Assembly (NCBI GenBank): GCA_002367695.1
Contig: DFDK01000037.1
Location: forward strand, 3,096 to 21,217
Reading direction: 5' to 3'
DNA length: 18,122 nt
DNA from: Acidimicrobium sp. UBA3029
GTDB lineage: Bacteria; Actinomycetota; Acidimicrobiia; Acidimicrobiales; Ilumatobacteraceae
The stretch's first letter is position 1, and each line of letters opens with the position of its first letter. The notes beneath the pieces were generated by a model. The model saw nothing but the letters and a program-made list of their open reading frames with translations, did not search any database and was not told the origin of the DNA. Below, piece after piece: positions 1 to 7,326 of this stretch. The position numbers were made by a program, and so were the translations under genes.

Positions 1-1658
1 ATGCGCGTAATAGTCGGCATGGCGACAACTGGCATATCGATTGACGTTGGCACGTCTTGCAAGAGAGGACTAATGCCGGTATTGCGGGTGTTTCGCTTGC
101 GAGCAAACGTAATAAAAAGTTGGTGGGCTGCGCGCGTGATTGCAACATAGGCGAGTCGTATTTCTTCGCGTTTTTGATCGGTCGAAGTTGCTGAGCCGTG
201 GGGCAGGAGACCAACCTCTGCACCGGCGATAACAACACAGTCCCACTCGCGACCCTTGGCGCCGTGAAATGAGAGTAAGTCAACGCCAGCGTTGGGGTGG
301 GGAACGGTTGCATTTGCTGCAACCCACGCGCTGAAAGCACGGCCATCAACAGTGCCGATTGTGTCTTGCTGCACAAACTGTCGCACCATTTCTGCAACGG
401 TGCGTTCGGCTTCATCAATCGATTCGTAGAGAATATCTGCGGCCCATGTAGTGAGGCCGTGCCTGCTTGTTGACTGAGCTGCGAGCGCAATGGCAGCAGT
501 GATCTCTGGGGGTTGGCGAGTTGACCCAATTGGAATACCAGCGCGAGTAAGTGCTTTAGAAATAGCCAGGAGCTGAGTGTTGGTGCGCACGAGAACGGCG
601 CACGATTGCCATGGATGTGCGCCGGCAGTTGGCGCATATTGCCAAAGTAGTGACGCGATGCCATCAGCCTCTTCTTGCTCGTCGTCAAAACCTGCGATAC
701 GAATATGCGGACCGTCTTCGCGTACTGCTGTGATGTCGAAGGCTTCACCGGTTTGCAGGGCAACGTGGCGCGCAGCATGCACGATGTGGGGTGAACAGCG
801 ATAGTTGTTTGGAAGGCTGAGTACCGTTGTATGCCCAAGTGCATCGGGAAGAGTGTCGAACAACATGCGATCGGCGCCATTCCAGCCATAAATAGCCTGC
901 AGCGGGTCACCGACGACAAACACGTCTGGTCGGCCACCACGAATTTCTTCGAACAGTGCATATTGCAGTGGGTTCATGTCTTGGGCTTCGTCAACGAACA
1001 AGTGCTTGAATCGAAAACGCACAGCCTCTGCGTAGCCGGCGTCTGCACGCATGTCGGCAATCACGCGTGCGAGTAAATCGTCTAAGTCAACAATTTGTCG
1101 TTTCACTTTGAGCTGTTCGTATTGTTTGTAGATCTCGGCGATTTCTGGTGCTGCAATAGGTGGCGTGCGCTGCAGACGCTTGATCATTTGTACATAGTCG
1201 GCGGGTGCGATCATGCGTGCATGGGCCCAATCAATTTCGGCAAGTATCTCTCGTGGCCGGCTAGCCATGCGGTGGGTACCCGCAGCAGCGGTCGCCAGTG
1301 CGGTTCGGTTGTGCACAATGTTTGGCACAGGCTGTCCTATATCAATTAGACGCTGACGGAGAAGCGAAAGTGCAACGGCATGAAATGTGCCTACCGTTGG
1401 TCCTGCGCCATTAGTTCGATCAACTCCAAGATTGGTAAGTCGCTTGCGCATTTCTCCAGCGGCCTCGCGTGTAAATGTGATGGCCAAAATGTTTTCCGGT
1501 TTTGCTGTGCCTTCGGCTACTCGATACGCGATGCGGTGAGTGAGTACACGAGTTTTTCCTGAGCCCGCGCCAGCGTGCACGACTATTGACGAAGGTGGAG
1601 TGACCACTGCTTCGTGCTGTTGGGCGTCGAGCCCACGCAGTAAGTCGTCCTTAAGCAT
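1..1658 (-). CDS. UvrD2-like superfamily 1A DNA helicase (partial, C-terminus beyond left edge)
   Basis: ATP-dependent 3'-5' DNA helicase of the UvrD/PcrA/Rep superfamily, expected to act in DNA repair. The 552 residues read from the ATG at 1658 contain Walker A AGAGSGKT (29-36), FTREAAGEMR (62-71), DEAQD (223-227), GDPLQAIYGWNGAD (250-263), SFHGAKGREW (463-472) and motif VI YVAITRA (504-510). The opening GLDAQQHEAV and the TFTREAAGEM block resemble mycobacterial UvrD2 more than UvrD1. Only about 90 residues lie between motif IV (around 358-374) and motif V, so the 2B subdomain is short. UvrD2 proteins carry a C-terminal tetracysteine/HRDC region; if present here it lies outside the window. 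The start is supported by a -10-like TACAGT six bases upstream, implying a leaderless message. Family call is firm; the UvrD2 subtype is an inference from memory of the family. Confidence 0.93.
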   Translation of the reverse strand, partial: MLKDDLLRGLDAQQHEAVVTPPSSIVVHAGAGSGKTRVLTHRIAYRVAEGTAKPENILAITFTREAAGEMRKRLTNLGVDRTNGAGPTVGTFHAVALSLLRQRLIDIGQPVPNIVHNRTALATAAAGTHRMASRPREILAEIDWAHARMIAPADYVQMIKRLQRTPPIAAPEIAEIYKQYEQLKVKRQIVDLDDLLARVIADMRADAGYAEAVRFRFKHLFVDEAQDMNPLQYALFEEIRGGRPDVFVVGDPLQAIYGWNGADRMLFDTLPDALGHTTVLSLPNNYRCSPHIVHAARHVALQTGEAFDITAVREDGPHIRIAGFDDEQEEADGIASLLWQYAPTAGAHPWQSCAVLVRTNTQLLAISKALTRAGIPIGSTRQPPEITAAIALAAQSTSRHGLTTWAADILYESIDEAERTVAEMVRQFVQQDTIGTVDGRAFSAWVAANATVPHPNAGVDLLSFHGAKGREWDCVVIAGAEVGLLPHGSATSTDQKREEIRLAYVAITRAAHQLFITFARKRNTRNTGISPLLQDVPTSIDMPVVAMPTITR

Positions 1659-1664
1659 GCAGAG

Positions 1665-1670
1665 ACTGTA
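1665..1670 (-). promoter_or_regulatory. Putative -10 box (TACAGT) of a leaderless promoter for the helicase
   Basis: On the minus strand TACAGT is followed by exactly six bases and then the ATG of the helicase gene, so transcription would begin at the start codon. No Shine-Dalgarno sequence is present. No convincing -35 hexamer is seen. Leaderless starts with a TANNNT box are common in actinobacteria. Confidence 0.5.
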
Positions 1671-1696
1671 GGCGTTCCGTGTAACACGCTGCACAT

Positions 1697-1702
1697 TACG
1701 AT
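1697..1702 (+). promoter_or_regulatory. Putative -10 box (TACGAT) of a leaderless promoter for the PH-domain gene
   Basis: TACGAT is followed by six bases (GCATTC) and the ATG at 1709. The same hexamer with the same spacing precedes the fakA-like gene at 9876. There is no Shine-Dalgarno sequence. This box and the opposing one at 1665-1670 share a 50-bp divergent intergenic region. Confidence 0.5.
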
Positions 1703-1708
1703 GCATTC

Positions 1709-2212
1709 ATGGCGTTTTCTACCAAATATCTCAATGATGACGAGCATGTAATTTTGGACTTGCATCCTCACTGGTGGACATTTGTAGGGCCATCAATTTC
1801 GCTCGTCACTCTGTTGATCGTTTGGTTGAAGATTTACGACATTTCTGACGAGCAATCATCTAGCGCAATGCGACTGCTCGAGACAGTTGGTATTCGAGTG
1901 CTACAGGTTGGAGCGCTGATTACTATTGGGCGACTGTTGTCGCGTGCCCTGAAGTGGAGCAGGACTCACTTTGTGCTCACTAACCAACAGGTCATCTTCA
2001 TTTCAGGAGTAATAGCCCGAACAGGTATCGAGATTCCGTTGTATCGAGTAAACAACATCAATTTTCATCAATCAATTTTTGAGCGAATCATTGGCTCGGG
2101 GGACTTATTGATTGAGTCTGGCGGGGAAGACGGAATGGAAGTGTTTGACAACATTCGCGACCCAGAGCAGGTGCAAAGTTTTATTCAGCGAGCGATGCAC
2201 AGCGCTAGTTAA
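1709..2212 (+). CDS. Membrane protein with bacterial PH domain (YdbS/YdbT-like)
   Basis: A 167-residue protein with a short N-terminal segment containing LHPHWW, two hydrophobic stretches (about 22-41 and 61-80), and a C-terminal domain with the bacterial PH-fold pattern: RTHFVLTNQQVIF around 85-97, then IEIPLYRVNNI and IFERIIGSGDLLIESGG. This matches small YdbS/DUF304-type proteins with two membrane helices and one cytoplasmic PH domain. Their exact function is unknown; they are thought to sit in the membrane and bind lipid or protein partners. The gene diverges from the helicase and overlaps the 3' end of galK by 8 bp on the opposite strand. The start fits a leaderless promoter. Family call is good; function is not known. 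Confidence 0.88.
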   Translation: MAFSTKYLNDDEHVILDLHPHWWTFVGPSISLVTLLIVWLKIYDISDEQSSSAMRLLETVGIRVLQVGALITIGRLLSRALKWSRTHFVLTNQQVIFISGVIARTGIEIPLYRVNNINFHQSIFERIIGSGDLLIESGGEDGMEVFDNIRDPEQVQSFIQRAMHSAS

Positions 2213-3236
2213 TTAATCCTGCACCACCAACAGGCTTGACAAGCATCGCACCGTCAATGTTTTTGAGGTTTGCGGTTGAGTCTGCAACGATCACGATGCA
2301 GCCGCCAAATCCGCCACCTGTCATTCGTGCGCCAAATACACCTGGGGTGTGCTGCGCATAACGAACGGCCTCATCCATTTGTATCGTTGAAACTTCGAAA
2401 TTATCGCGCAGGCTTTGGTGGCTTTCGTTCATCAACTGACCAAATGTTGTCATATCTTGAAGCGCAAGTGCCACAGTTGCTCTGCGAACACGATCATTTT
2501 CGCTCACAACATGGAGGGCGCGTCGTCGCAATACCTCATCAACCATGTTGTGTGCGTTGCCTACTTCGGCCAAGCGCAAGGGACCAATGTGTTGCTCTGC
2601 CTGAGCGCATTGGGTGACGCGGTCCGAATATGCGCTCGATGCGAGTTGTCGATGCGCAACAAATTGCACATAGACGTTTACATCATGTGGAATTTCAATT
2701 GGACTAATTTGCAATGAGTGACAATCAATTAACAGAGCGCTTCCGGCTACCCCGGAGGAACAAGTAAGTTGATCCATAATTCCGCATGAAACACCGGTTG
2801 CCAAGTGTTCTGCTCGGCGACAGAGCTGCGCAAGTTCGAGTGGATTGAGAGCCGGAAGATCGTTGATGGCGCTCAGCATCAGTGCGGTGCTGAGTTCGAG
2901 CGCCGCACTCGAAGATAGGCCTCCACCCAGTGGAAGCGTTGTTGACACCGACCCAGAAAAACCACGCTCAACATTCAAAAGTGCAGCAACCCCAGTGACG
3001 TATCGACCCCAATCGGGCTGAGTCAATGCGGGGTTGTCAATGGGTAACTGGCTGTCAAGGGCATCGGGTTGATCAGCGCTAGAGAGTTGTATCGCTCCTT
3101 CAAGTGGCCGTGCAGTGATTGTGGTGAATCTATCGATTGCCATTGGCAAGACCATTCCACCGGTGTAGTCGGTGTGATCTCCTATCAGGTTGACACGTCC
3201 CGGCGAGCGCGCAACGAACTCGGCCGACGCATTCAT
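2205..3236 (-). CDS. galK: Galactokinase (GHMP kinase family)
   Basis: Phosphorylates alpha-D-galactose at C1 with ATP, the first committed step of the Leloir pathway. The 343-residue product has, in order, the substrate signature PGRVNLIGDHTDYTGG (12-27), the GHMP ATP-binding loop LPLGGGLSSSAALE (101-114), the catalytic-base segment GIMDQLTCSSG (152-162, Asp155), and the C-terminal ARMTGGGFGGC motif (303-313). It is shorter than the 380-390 residues of enteric GalK, but all core motifs are present. The signature normally reads GEHTDY; here it is GDHTDY, changing the Glu that contacts galactose in characterised enzymes. An in-frame stop lies 15 bp upstream, so ATG 3236 is the only reasonable start. 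No galT, galE or transporter is nearby. A related sugar-1-kinase specificity cannot be excluded. Confidence 0.92.
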   Translation of the reverse strand: MNASAEFVARSPGRVNLIGDHTDYTGGMVLPMAIDRFTTITARPLEGAIQLSSADQPDALDSQLPIDNPALTQPDWGRYVTGVAALLNVERGFSGSVSTTLPLGGGLSSSAALELSTALMLSAINDLPALNPLELAQLCRRAEHLATGVSCGIMDQLTCSSGVAGSALLIDCHSLQISPIEIPHDVNVYVQFVAHRQLASSAYSDRVTQCAQAEQHIGPLRLAEVGNAHNMVDEVLRRRALHVVSENDRVRRATVALALQDMTTFGQLMNESHQSLRDNFEVSTIQMDEAVRYAQHTPGVFGARMTGGGFGGCIVIVADSTANLKNIDGAMLVKPVGGAGLIN

Positions 3237-3242
3237 ATATAC

Positions 3243-4199
3243 ATGACATTATTCCGTGAAGTTGTGAGAACTACGTGTTTGGGCAAGAATGACACGGTGC
3301 CAAAAACAACTGTTCACTCAACTGATAACCGATTGATCGATATCGAGTACGCCACATTTGGTTTACCAAGTAATCCGGCCATTTTGATGATCATGGGCTA
3401 CACAGCCCAGATGATTGTGTGGCCAGAAGCATTTTGTCAGTTATTGGCTGACGCTGGTTACTACGTAATTATTTTTGACAATCGCGACTGTGGATTATCA
3501 ACGCACTTGGATGGTGTCGTCGTTGATGCTGGTCCGATCATCTTGGCTGCGATGACCGATCAGCCGATACCACCAATTCCATACTCACTGTCAGACATGG
3601 CCACCGATGCAGTTGGTGTGCTCAACCACTTGGGCATAGAGCGTGCACATGTGCTCGGAATGTCGCTTGGCGGAATGATCGCCCAGGTTGTGGCATATGA
3701 GCATCGGCACCGAACAATGACTCTGACTTCAATTTCGTCTCAGCCAGGTGACCCCGATGTTGGTCAACCATCGATGGATGCTGCGGTGGTCATTTTTGCA
3801 GACCCACCGCCAACAACAAGTCGCGAAGATTACATTGCGTCATCTATTCAGTGGCAAGTATGGCAGTCAAAGAAATATCGCAGCGACGAACTTTCATACG
3901 CTGGTGCAGCGTTAAGTTACGACCGCGCTTTTTATCCAGAAGGCGCACCACGTCAACTTGCTGCGGTGTACGGATCGGGCAGGCGCCATGAGCAGGTCGC
4001 AACAATTTCGTGCCCGACTCTGGTCATTCATGGCACTGATGACGAATTGATTGTGCAAAGTGGTGGCGAGCGCACGGCAGAATTGATTCCTAGTTCAAAA
4101 CTTCTTCTCATCGACGACATGGGGCATGATTTGCCGCAACCACTGTGGCCAGTACTCACAGGCGCGATCTTGGACCACGTTGCGCAAGTCGTTGCCTAA
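3243..4199 (+). CDS. Alpha/beta-fold hydrolase (esterase-like)
   Basis: A 318-residue serine hydrolase of the alpha/beta superfamily, the group often labelled pimeloyl-ACP methyl esterase or aclacinomycin methylesterase-like. Visible features are the oxyanion region ILMIMGYTAQMIVWP (47-61), FDNRDCGLS (78-86), the nucleophile elbow GMSLGGM (139-145, Ser141), the acid in HGTDDELI (263-270, Asp267) and the catalytic His in DDMGHDLP (291-298, His295). The triad is complete. The substrate is not deducible. The open frame extends upstream to 3069 but that part lies inside galK on the other strand, so ATG 3243 is the first sensible start. Homology to family N-termini begins near IDIEYATFG, so TTG 3279 or GTG 3297 are alternatives. 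It heads a packed five-gene run and ends 15 bp before the racemase gene. Confidence 0.88.
   Translation: MTLFREVVRTTCLGKNDTVPKTTVHSTDNRLIDIEYATFGLPSNPAILMIMGYTAQMIVWPEAFCQLLADAGYYVIIFDNRDCGLSTHLDGVVVDAGPIILAAMTDQPIPPIPYSLSDMATDAVGVLNHLGIERAHVLGMSLGGMIAQVVAYEHRHRTMTLTSISSQPGDPDVGQPSMDAAVVIFADPPPTTSREDYIASSIQWQVWQSKKYRSDELSYAGAALSYDRAFYPEGAPRQLAAVYGSGRRHEQVATISCPTLVIHGTDDELIVQSGGERTAELIPSSKLLLIDDMGHDLPQPLWPVLTGAILDHVAQVVA
3246..3251 (-). promoter_or_regulatory. Possible -10 box (TAATGT) for galK
   Basis: On the minus strand TAATGT ends nine bases before the galK ATG, which would give an almost leaderless transcript. No Shine-Dalgarno sequence precedes galK. The box lies inside the first codons of the divergent hydrolase gene if that gene starts at 3243. 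No -35 element is clear. Confidence 0.3.
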
Positions 4200-4214
4200 G
4201 TAGTCTTTGACCAT

Positions 4215-5420
4215 ATGGCGATTCAATCTCAATCGACAAAATCGAGTGGCCCATTGGCGGGCTACCGAATCATTGAGCTTGCAGGGATTGGGCCAGGGCC
4301 TTTTGCGGCAATGATGCTGGCCGATATGGGCGCTGAAGTAATTCGTGTTGAGCGAGCACAATCTGTACGGGGTCAGGCGCCAGACGGCGCGCACTGGGAT
4401 GTGTTGTTGCGTGGTCGTCGCAATATTGCCATCGATCTCAAGAACCCAGATGGTGTCGAAACGTTGTTGTCACTGGTGGAGCATGCCGATGCGTTGATTG
4501 AAGGATTTCGCCCAGGAGTAATGGAGCGACTTGGGGTTGGGCCAGATGTTTGTGTTGCGCGCAACCCAAAGCTTGTATTTGGACGCATGACGGGTTGGGG
4601 TCAAGAGGGACCGTACGCGGCATCTGCCGGACACGACATCAACTACATCTCGCTTGCGGGTGCTCTCGCGCATTTTTCTCGTGCCGGCGAAGCACCAGTG
4701 CCCCCATTAAACATGGTTGGCGACTTTGGTGGTGGGGGAATGTTTTTGGCATATGGAGTCGTGTGCGCATTACTCGAAGCTCAAAAGAGTGGCAAAGGTC
4801 AAGTGGTCGATACCGCAATGGTCGATGGGTCGGCGGTGTTGATGAGCATGTTTTGGGCAATGAAGAACATCGGAATCTTTGATGAAAATAAGCCAGGCAC
4901 AAATCTGCTTGATACTGGAGCACATTTTTATGATGTGTTTGAATGCGGCGATGGCAAGTACGTCTCGATTGGCAGTATCGAGCCACAGTTTTATTTACTG
5001 CTACTTGAAAAGACTGGGCTCATTGATGATCCTGCATTTGCAAAACAGATGGATACATCGCAGTGGCCTCTTCTCAAAACTAGACTTGCCGATGTGATGC
5101 GCACAAAGACTTCGGCGCAGTGGTGTGAGATCATGGAAGGCACTGATGTGTGCTTTGCCCCCGTACTCACGATGAGCGAAGCAGCCAAGCATCCGCACAA
5201 CATTGCTCGCCAAACATTTATTGAAGTTGATGGCGTTACACAGCCAGCACCAGCACCGCGTTTTTCACGCACTGCAGCGGCGTTGCCAAGCGCCCCTGCT
5301 CATGCGGGGCAGCATTCACGCTCAGTATTGACTGATTGGGGTTTCGACGCAGACCGCGTCTCTGCATTAATTGCAAGTGGTGCTGTAGTGGACGGATCCT
5401 CAACGGACGCAAAAAAATAA
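4215..5420 (+). CDS. mcr: Alpha-methylacyl-CoA racemase (CoA-transferase family III)
   Basis: Interconverts (2R)- and (2S)-2-methylacyl-CoA esters, allowing branched fatty-acid or sterol side chains to enter beta-oxidation. The 401-residue protein closely follows the pattern of mycobacterial MCR: ELAGIGPGPFAAM (21-33), RRNIAIDLK (68-76), ARNPKLVFGRMTGWGQEGPY, AGHDINYIS (138-146), NMVGDFGGGGMF (166-177), GQVVDTAMVDGS and IGSIEPQFY (252-260). His140, Asp170 and Glu256 correspond to the catalytic His126, Asp156 and Glu241 of the M. tuberculosis enzyme, with its conserved GHDINY and VGDFGGG contexts. This argues for a racemase rather than a CaiB-type CoA transferase. It is flanked closely by the hydrolase (15-bp gap), and its TAA stop shares one base with the ATG of the deacetylase, which suggests translational coupling. 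Confidence 0.93.
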   Translation: MAIQSQSTKSSGPLAGYRIIELAGIGPGPFAAMMLADMGAEVIRVERAQSVRGQAPDGAHWDVLLRGRRNIAIDLKNPDGVETLLSLVEHADALIEGFRPGVMERLGVGPDVCVARNPKLVFGRMTGWGQEGPYAASAGHDINYISLAGALAHFSRAGEAPVPPLNMVGDFGGGGMFLAYGVVCALLEAQKSGKGQVVDTAMVDGSAVLMSMFWAMKNIGIFDENKPGTNLLDTGAHFYDVFECGDGKYVSIGSIEPQFYLLLLEKTGLIDDPAFAKQMDTSQWPLLKTRLADVMRTKTSAQWCEIMEGTDVCFAPVLTMSEAAKHPHNIARQTFIEVDGVTQPAPAPRFSRTAAALPSAPAHAGQHSRSVLTDWGFDADRVSALIASGAVVDGSSTDAKK

Positions 5421-6229
5421 TGAGCACAGTTGTCGCGTTTCACGCCCATCCAGATGACGAGAGTTTGATCATGGGTGGCTCGCTCGCCCGAGCATCTCGA
5501 GAAGGACATCGTGTTGTCTTGGTTGTTGCCACTAACGGCGATCATGGGGAAATCCCTGATGACCTTGCTCCAGGCGAGACGCTGATCGATCGTCGCAAGC
5601 GTGAAACTCAGGCATCGTGCGACGTACTCGGTGTGCACCGACTTGTGTGGCTCGGCTATTGCGACTCTGGAATGACGGGGTGGGAGCAAAATGAATTGCC
5701 TGGAGCATTTGTTGCAGCCGACGTTGATGAGGCAGCGCAGCGACTTGCTGACGTGTTACTTGAAGAGCGCGCCGATGTTTTTACTGTGTATGACTGGCAC
5801 GGCAATTACGGGCACCCCGATCACATCCAAGTACACAAAGTGGGGCATCGCGCAGCAGCGATTGCTGGCACCAAAAATGTTTTTGAAACGACGATGAATA
5901 GAGATCATTTTCGAATGGTCTACCAAAGGGCAAAAGAAAACGCTGTGCAATTTCCAGACAGTGCTCCGTCAGAAGACTTCAATCCGGATGGTCCGGCGGA
6001 TGACGGCAACCCGATGGGTGAGCCCGCAAACGAAATTTCACATCGAGTTGATGTGGCCGATTATTGTGACCTTAAGCTCAAAGCAATTGCGTGTCATGCA
6101 AGCCAGATTAGCGACTCGAGTTTTTTTGGCAACATGAGCCTAGAAATCTTTCAGATGATGTTTGGTCATGAATGGTTTAAGAAGGTAGGTGAGAGCGGTC
6201 CTCCGCGCGACGTGTGGCTCTTCGACTAG
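5420..6229 (+). CDS. PIG-L/LmbE family zinc N-deacetylase
   Basis: A 269-residue predicted zinc-dependent de-N-acetylase. The zinc motif AHPDDE lies at 9-14 (His10, Asp13 as ligands, Asp12 as likely base) and the second motif NYGHPDH at 129-135 supplies His135. MshB and Mca of the mycothiol pathway belong to the same fold, but the surrounding blocks here (VVATNGDHGE at 36-44, VYDWHGNYGHPDH at 123-135) look like a different actinobacterial clade whose substrate I do not know. The start at 5420 is chosen because it overlaps the racemase stop by one base (TAATG) and places the zinc motif near the N-terminus as in the family; the open frame continues upstream to 5336 inside the racemase gene. The next gene, a phosphatase, begins 7 bp after the stop. 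Family certain, substrate unknown. Confidence 0.9.
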   Translation: MSTVVAFHAHPDDESLIMGGSLARASREGHRVVLVVATNGDHGEIPDDLAPGETLIDRRKRETQASCDVLGVHRLVWLGYCDSGMTGWEQNELPGAFVAADVDEAAQRLADVLLEERADVFTVYDWHGNYGHPDHIQVHKVGHRAAAIAGTKNVFETTMNRDHFRMVYQRAKENAVQFPDSAPSEDFNPDGPADDGNPMGEPANEISHRVDVADYCDLKLKAIACHASQISDSSFFGNMSLEIFQMMFGHEWFKKVGESGPPRDVWLFD

Positions 6230-6236
6230 CAAGTAC

Positions 6237-6800
6237 ATGACAGAAAGAAGCCGTATTTACATGGTTCGCCATGGCCGGGCGTCTGCAGGTTGGGACACGG
6301 CGCTTGATCCAGAATTGGATGAACTGGGGCAAGCACAGGCGAGGCAAGCAGCAGTTGAGATGCAGTCGCTGCAACTCGGCAATATAATTACGAGCCCGTT
6401 ATTGCGTTGTCAACAAACTGCAGCGCCGTTGGCACAAATGTGGAACGTGGTGCCGCAGGTGTGTGCCGAAGTTTCTGAAATACCTTCACCTAAAGGCGTC
6501 GCAATGAGCGACCGTATTGTGTGGTTGCGTCAAGCAATGCAAGGCACGTGGAGCGAACTTGGTTCTGACTACGTTGCATATCGCGATTGCATCACCGATT
6601 TTGTTCGTGGCATTCAGACCGACACGGTGATTTTTAGTCACTTCATTGCGATCAATGCAGTGATCGGAGGCGTGATTGGTGACGATCGGCTCGTGATTCG
6701 CAGTCTCGATAATTGTTCGATCACGGTTTTTGAACGTGATGCAACCGGAAGTCTTTCACTCGTGCACGGCGGCCACGAAGCCGACACACTGATCCGCTAG
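6237..6800 (+). CDS. Histidine-type phosphatase (phosphoglycerate mutase-like superfamily)
   Basis: A 187-residue protein of the histidine phosphatase superfamily, branch 1. The N-terminal catalytic motif MVRHGRAS (9-16) places the phospho-accepting His12 next to Arg11. SPLLRCQQTA (53-62) supplies Arg57, SEIPSP (80-85) a probable acid residue Glu81, and VIFSHFIAINAV (131-142) the second catalytic His135. The protein is too short for a phosphoglycerate mutase, so a small-molecule or protein phosphatase is more likely; the substrate cannot be read from sequence. ATG 6237 is preferred over the upstream ATG 6189 because the latter lies within the deacetylase gene and family members begin just before the RHG motif. 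It sits 7 bp after the deacetylase stop and 12 bp before the membrane-protein gene, so it is almost certainly co-transcribed with both. Confidence 0.9.
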   Translation: MTERSRIYMVRHGRASAGWDTALDPELDELGQAQARQAAVEMQSLQLGNIITSPLLRCQQTAAPLAQMWNVVPQVCAEVSEIPSPKGVAMSDRIVWLRQAMQGTWSELGSDYVAYRDCITDFVRGIQTDTVIFSHFIAINAVIGGVIGDDRLVIRSLDNCSITVFERDATGSLSLVHGGHEADTLIR

Positions 6801-6812
6801 ATTCAAAGAGTC

Positions 6813-7190
6813 ATGGACGCATCTACTCTCGCCAACCTGCACACGAGTTGGGCATGGGTTGTGATTATTGGAAATGCCCTCGCGGGTGTTTGGGCCTTGA
6901 GTGCACACAAAGTTATTGCGCTGCGCAGTCGCGCCCTGTGGTGGTTTACTGCATTCACTCAGGTCAGCATTTTCGTGCAGGTGATTCTTGGTGTGATTAT
7001 GGTCAACCGAGACAAGCGTGAGTTTCCACAGTTTCATGCGTTCTATGGTTTTGTTGCAATTATCGCCATCGCAATTATTTATTCTTACCGCGCGCAACTG
7101 AAGAGCCGTGTGTATTTGTTGTACGGATTTGGCGGACTATTTCTGATGGGTCTTTCAATCCGCGCGATGCTCGTCGGTCAAGCCGCCTAA
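6813..7190 (+). CDS. Four-helix integral membrane protein, function unknown
   Basis: A 125-residue very hydrophobic protein that I cannot assign to a named family. Four membrane segments are visible at about 13-30, 42-64, 73-92 and 101-121, joined by short loops with basic patches (KVIALRSR, NRDKREF, YRAQLKSR). A His-containing start of the third helix (FPQFHAFYGF) and an early His (LHTSW) could be ligands, but no haem or metal pattern is convincing. It closes the plus-strand run that starts with the hydrolase, 12 bp after the phosphatase gene. The coding call rests on the uninterrupted frame, position in the operon and consistent hydrophobic periodicity. Confidence 0.8.
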   Translation: MDASTLANLHTSWAWVVIIGNALAGVWALSAHKVIALRSRALWWFTAFTQVSIFVQVILGVIMVNRDKREFPQFHAFYGFVAIIAIAIIYSYRAQLKSRVYLLYGFGGLFLMGLSIRAMLVGQAA

Positions 7191-7193
7191 ATT

Positions 7194-7213
7194 CTTCCTG
7201 CCTCTTCCTGCCT
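7194..7213. repeat. Tandem duplication of CTTCCTGCCT
   Basis: Two perfect 10-bp copies lie head to tail just after the stop codon of the membrane-protein gene, within the 136-bp intergenic region. They may be chance or slippage; no function is evident. Confidence 0.6.
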
Positions 7214-7215
7214 AA

Positions 7216-7230
7216 ACGCCTAATTGGCGT
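7216..7230. terminator. Weak hairpin (ACGCC/GGCGT), possible end of the upstream operon
   Basis: A perfect 5-bp stem ACGCC-TAATT-GGCGT lies 26 bp after the stop of the five-gene run. It lacks a following T-tract, so intrinsic termination is uncertain; it may equally be an operator half of the HTH gene downstream. Confidence 0.25.
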
Positions 7231-7243
7231 ACACATTGAATTA

Positions 7244-7278
7244 ATCGCAGATTTATCGCTGCCTATATCGCGTATCGC
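7244..7278 (+). repeat. Four ATCGC repeats upstream of the HTH gene
   Basis: ATCGC occurs at 7244, 7255, 7267 and 7274, three of the intervals being 11, 12 and 7 bp. Further downstream the same intergenic region holds a pair of near-identical segments, TTGAATTAAT (7237-7246) and TTGAATTTAAT (7292-7302). HTH antitoxins of this kind commonly autoregulate, so these could be binding sites; this is inference only. Confidence 0.3.
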
Positions 7279-7326
7279 TCTGCGCCAATGTGTTGAATTT
7301 AATATAAGTGAGGCCAATATAACTAT

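Noticed and set aside
3069..3242. Upstream extension of the hydrolase frame
   Set aside because: It lies entirely within galK on the other strand and has no family similarity (RARELYRSF-type residues); treated as a shadow.
5336..5419. Upstream extension of the deacetylase frame
   Set aside because: It overlaps the racemase gene, and the zinc motif is expected near the N-terminus; ATG 5420 with TAATG coupling is better.
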